Assembly: GCF_029227915.1 (NCBI RefSeq)
Contig: NC_079879.1
Span: forward strand, 7,998,001-8,062,000
DNA: 64,000 nucleotides
Source: Hydractinia symbiolongicarpus
Taxonomy: Eukaryota > Cnidaria > Hydrozoa > Anthoathecata > Hydractiniidae
Reading direction: 5' to 3'
Both the position numbers and the translations under genes were made by a program. Under the pieces are notes generated by a model that saw only the letters and a program-made list of their open reading frames with translations, was not told where the DNA came from and made no database searches. Positions 60,351-64,000 of this stretch are shown in pieces (the first letter of the stretch is position 1; every line of letters starts with the position of its first letter).

Positions 60351-60513
60351 ATATATGGATTCCAGCGTGACGTTATTTGTTTACTTTTCAGCGGTAAGCT
60401 CCTTGGCTCTGGCCATTTGCGTGGCAGGAAAAAATATGGCGGGATTTAGTGAAGAGAGGTCTTTTACACTGTGGATTTCTTCAAACGTGAACATCGTTGG
60501 GGTTATAAACTAT

Positions 60514-61181
60514 TAAGCTGAATTTTCACTAGGTGTTGCGGGAACGCGCTGAGCGTGGCGGCTATTGTTATTTCAGTCCCAAACCCGCTAAAAGCGGTCC
60601 GCTCAGTGCGGTTTTAAAAGTCAACTCTACTTCGACTTTTACGTGCATTTTTTAAAGCGCTATCCAATTAAGCTGCTTCAAGGCCACGTGATATAAACAA
60701 TTTTTGCGATCACCTGTGACTAGATATCTCATTGTGACACGTGTACAAGGCCTTTCATTTGCACTTACGGGCTCTGTCAACTTTGTTTCGCTTTTTGTAA
60801 TTAAGTGAACAACCCAAGATAAAAGGGTTTCAAGTTTAGTTGTTGAAAAAAAAGTTGACTGTCACACAATTTCATATCTTGAATGAGAAGATTAATTCTC
60901 CTTTTAGTTTTCCTTCTTGATACAGCTGTCTTATCTAAAACCGTTTTGCATACTTCTTTGTTTGTTTTCTTTTTTTTTCATTCAGCAACAACAATAGTTT
61001 GAGAAGATTTATTTTCTTAAACAGCAATAATTTTCTACGTAGAAACGTTCATGTTTACATATTTTTGTCGTCTAGATGTTTACGCGCTCATTCGAAGCGG
61101 ATTTATAAGCGGCTATTGTTTTAAAACAATAGCCGCTTACGCTTAGCGCGTTTTAGACCACCTAGTGGAAAAACGCCTTTA
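60514..61181. mobile_element. MITE with ~60-bp imperfect TIRs and inner 34-bp palindrome
   Basis: The left end holds ttttcactaggtg, gcgctgagcg and gcggctattgtt in order. The right end holds the same blocks inverted (aacaatagccgc, cgcttagcgcg, cacctagtgg). A perfect 34-bp palindrome, taagcggctattgtttt plus its inverse, lies at 61106-61139. It is CpG-rich at both ends. The target duplication is uncertain. Confidence 0.7.
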
Positions 61182-64000
61182 TTGAGTGTGTCTGTTGGTG
61201 GGTGCCTTCTGATGATATGATCTATATTTGAATTTATTGAAAGTACTAAGAATGCCTTTATGTGAAGAAATAGACTGATACCTAATTTGCTTTATCTAGG
61301 CCATCATCTTTTTCCCTGCTACGCAAATACAAAAACCGAAAAAGCTTAGCTACCGCTGAAAAATGTAAACAAAAAAAATTATCTATGAAGATTTAAGATT
61401 TTTTGGGTAGCTAGCATAAGATCAAAGAGGAAATTGGAATACCACTAATCGGATAATTGTTTAACCCTTTTCATGTTAGCTTCGAATGTATTTCTAACAC
61501 GGAGTGTGGGTGATAAAGAGTTATACAGATTAACAAATAACTTTGATGATATCCATGTATCAGCATGACTCTTTGTGGTTGCTCAGATTAAAACATTGCA
61601 ATCGTCTACCATTTTGACTCTTAGTTCAACAAATTACCGCCCTCACCTCCCCCTCCCTCGCTATCGATATTTTCGCCAGGGGTATTTTTTTTCTTATCTC
61701 TAGCCTCGTGGGTTACAAAAAAATGACATAATTTCAGGAATTGTCTTTCAGATATACGTGAAACAGAAAATTTCAAGTTTAAAGCAATCATACTTTACAA
61801 TGTATCCTGTCGTTGCATGCATTAGTTTTTAGTGTTTAAGCATATAAACATAACATTTTGTGTCACATTTTGTGTTTTCTTTTTCTTTCTTGTGTACATT
61901 AGTCATAGCTACATTGAAATTAGAAGAAAGGCAAGGCAGTTTTAAATTTTTTGTGAGGGATTATATAATTCCTCATATTTTTGTGTTACCAAGGATACAT
62001 ACCACAAGGTGTATATAATATGCAAACCAGAATTTTTGTATTTATGATACAAAAATTCTGGTGTGCATTATATAATTTTCTGGTCCTGATAATACTATTA
62101 TCAGGATCAGAAAATTAGTCATATAAATGCCGTTATTTTTTGATTCCTATTACGTCATCAAATTATTTTTTTTATCTGAAATGAGTTTGTACTAAGACAT
62201 TCTACAACTGTACCAAGTTTTATCACTTAAGCATAAGTGATTCGGGATTTATGTCCCGCAGGCACTTAGTGCCAACCATCAGGATTGAAAGGGCCAAAAA
62301 AATTCAGGTATTATATAGGGTTAAATTATCCAAGACACTAACCCTTCATTAAACCTGAGAATACTTATGAATACTTGGTTAGAGACTAAATGTTCAGAAT
62401 TTTTCATAAAATCCTAAAAAATTTATGCCTGTGTATTTTCGTAGAATATTCTTTTAAAAAAATCTAACCCTTAGATAAATCACCTTCTTTTCAACAATAA
62501 TTTAAAATTCTAGGTGGCTTGTCATGGAAAACTGCTCATAATTACTTCGTCTTTGGTTCGTTATCTATTTGGTCTCACAAAATACATAAATATTAACAAA
62601 TTTAAAAATTACTTTCTTGGTAAGGCCATGTTATTGGTAAACTTTGTATTCTATTAAATGTATGTGGAAACAGTTTTTGCGGTAATCTCTATTGCTCGAC
62701 AACAGTTTGATTGCATCAAAACTCTAATCGTAATCTCTGTGCAGAAATAGCAATCAATCGATATTAAAAATATTCTCTTTGAATATTTCTAATCTCTGAT
62801 TTAATTGTTTTTTTCTCTTTTACAGACTGTTCAAACATTTCGTTAATGTTTTAGTAAATCTTCTCAAACATTCGTGTATTCCATTGTTGAGATAACAGTG
62901 ACATCTTCCAAATCTTTCCCTTTCCTACCATTGATTTCCTCCAGTTAAAGCTTGGATATGATTCTGATTGCGTCCTCTATTGCTTGGTCTGTATATTAGG
63001 ATATAGCAGGAATCGTTCTGCCGTAATATGTGAATATTCCATGAAATCCTTGAAAACAGGTTAAATATGCAGTTTGAGGTTAAAATGATTGCATTTAGTA
63101 AAGAAGTTCAAATTGTTTCACTTAATTTGAAACAAGTTGATCCACACATTCGTTTCTGTATTCCTGGCTGCAAATAACTGCACCCAATTGAAGTCTACTA
63201 GCTGATATTTTATTCACACAAGTGTTGGCAAATACAGTCCTCTCTTCTTTGGGTTATTTTCTTAAACCACAAAGTAGGATTTTTAAGGTTTTGAATAGTA
63301 ACCATATCCTGTACCAATATCAGTCAACCTTATCCATTATTCATGAAGATGTTTCATGGAACCTTTACCCCTTAGTTGCCGGGAAAGCAGCCAAGTGTAC
63401 GTATAAATATACGTTACCTTTTTAGTCTCGTGGATTCAAACTTGTCTACGACACGGCAAAAAGGCTTAAGGGGAGAGTAATAGATCACCAGAAATGTTAT
63501 AAAAACCCTGACATTTTGAAACATGTTATCACTAAGAATCATCCAGTAACTTAACAGAAAAACTTCAGCATATTATTTGACAATGTTCACCATTACCGGA
63601 ATATAAAGATAGCTGAAGCCTTGTATATACGAGACAGTAAGTCTCAACTGAACGTGCAAGATTTGTCTTTTCCTTTGAAATTGTTTAACATTTATTTGAT
63701 AAATAGCAAAGGATGGAGTGTTTTTTGAGCGGCTCTCGTTACCTTTATCAACAATATATAAACAATTTGGTTTGTATACCTTGGCCGGCTTATGTTTTAT
63801 GTTATACCAGTATCGTTACATCGTTAGTGTAGTGTATAATTATCCCATGTGTATTGCATAATGTTTTTTAAAGTTTATAAAATATAGTAGGACTAGTGTT
63901 TAGTAGAAACTGTACGAAATATCCGTAAAGAAAAAAATAACATCAACACAACCTCGAACCAAGGGCCTGTAGCGTTCGAGGTTGACATCAACACAACTTC
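61182..64000. other. No gene recognised to window end
   Basis: A/T-rich. Inverted repeats occur at 62012-62074 and 62076-62114. A direct repeat 'acatcaacacaac' occurs at 63940-64000. The frame 63222-63425 has no recognisable family. Confidence 0.5.
62012..62114. repeat. Two adjacent hairpins (foldback element)
   Basis: The first hairpin has ccagaatttttgta / tacaaaaattctgg arms around tttatga, with a longer imperfect extension (tatataat). The second, 62076-62114, has ttttctggtcctgataata opposed to tattatcaggatcagaaaa. Together they look like the core of a foldback transposon. Confidence 0.7.

Noticed and set aside
60437-60515. ATG-starting short frame (MAGFSEERSF...) after 'aaaatatggcggg'
   Set aside because: Only about 26 codons, with no clear donor or following exon. 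It borders a MITE.

Overview
The window is A+T-rich eukaryotic DNA with intron-split genes (GT-AG, mostly short introns) and many transposon remnants. The assembled proteins match animal families across their full length. The repeat set (gypsy-type LTR element, Penelope-like element, tRNA-derived SINE, many TIR elements) and acceptor sites directly upstream of several start codons fit an early-branching animal, most likely a cnidarian and perhaps a hydrozoan. The species is inferred, not proven.

Layout. 215-5316 (+): 3' part of a gene for a VPS9-domain Rab5-type exchange factor with a long helical N-terminal region. 7031-8857: compact DNA transposon with a 32-bp TIR and 9-bp target duplication, carrying one minus-strand gene for a Ulp1-like protease plus PHD finger. 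12284-22007 (+): complete NOC3L (18 exons, 781 aa). 22958-32804 (-): complete PPIL2 (23 exons, 491 aa), convergent with NOC3L. 33501-38355: palindromic MITE-like repeat split by a young gypsy-type LTR retrotransposon with identical 103-bp LTRs. 42745-43960: decayed Penelope-like element with RT and GIY-YIG parts and a hammerhead-like 3' motif. 44508-51196 (+): PRR5/Protor-type TORC2 subunit (4 exons, 298 aa, possible second first exon). 53582-57839 (-): complete LYAR (7 exons, 309 aa), convergent with PRR5, with a tRNA-derived SINE in intron 2. 57840-64000: no gene seen; several TIR elements and palindromes.

The host genes do not form an operon. NOC3L and LYAR both act in nucleolar ribosome production, PPIL2 in the spliceosome, PRR5 in TORC2 signalling and the VPS9 protein in endosomal traffic. 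For NOC3L, PPIL2, PRR5 and LYAR every proposed splice keeps frame and the summed coding length is a multiple of three, which strongly supports the models. The best candidates for something undescribed are the Ulp1/PHD transposon with no visible transposase, the possible BAR-like plus VPS9 architecture, and the gag-pol frame broken by a single UGA.
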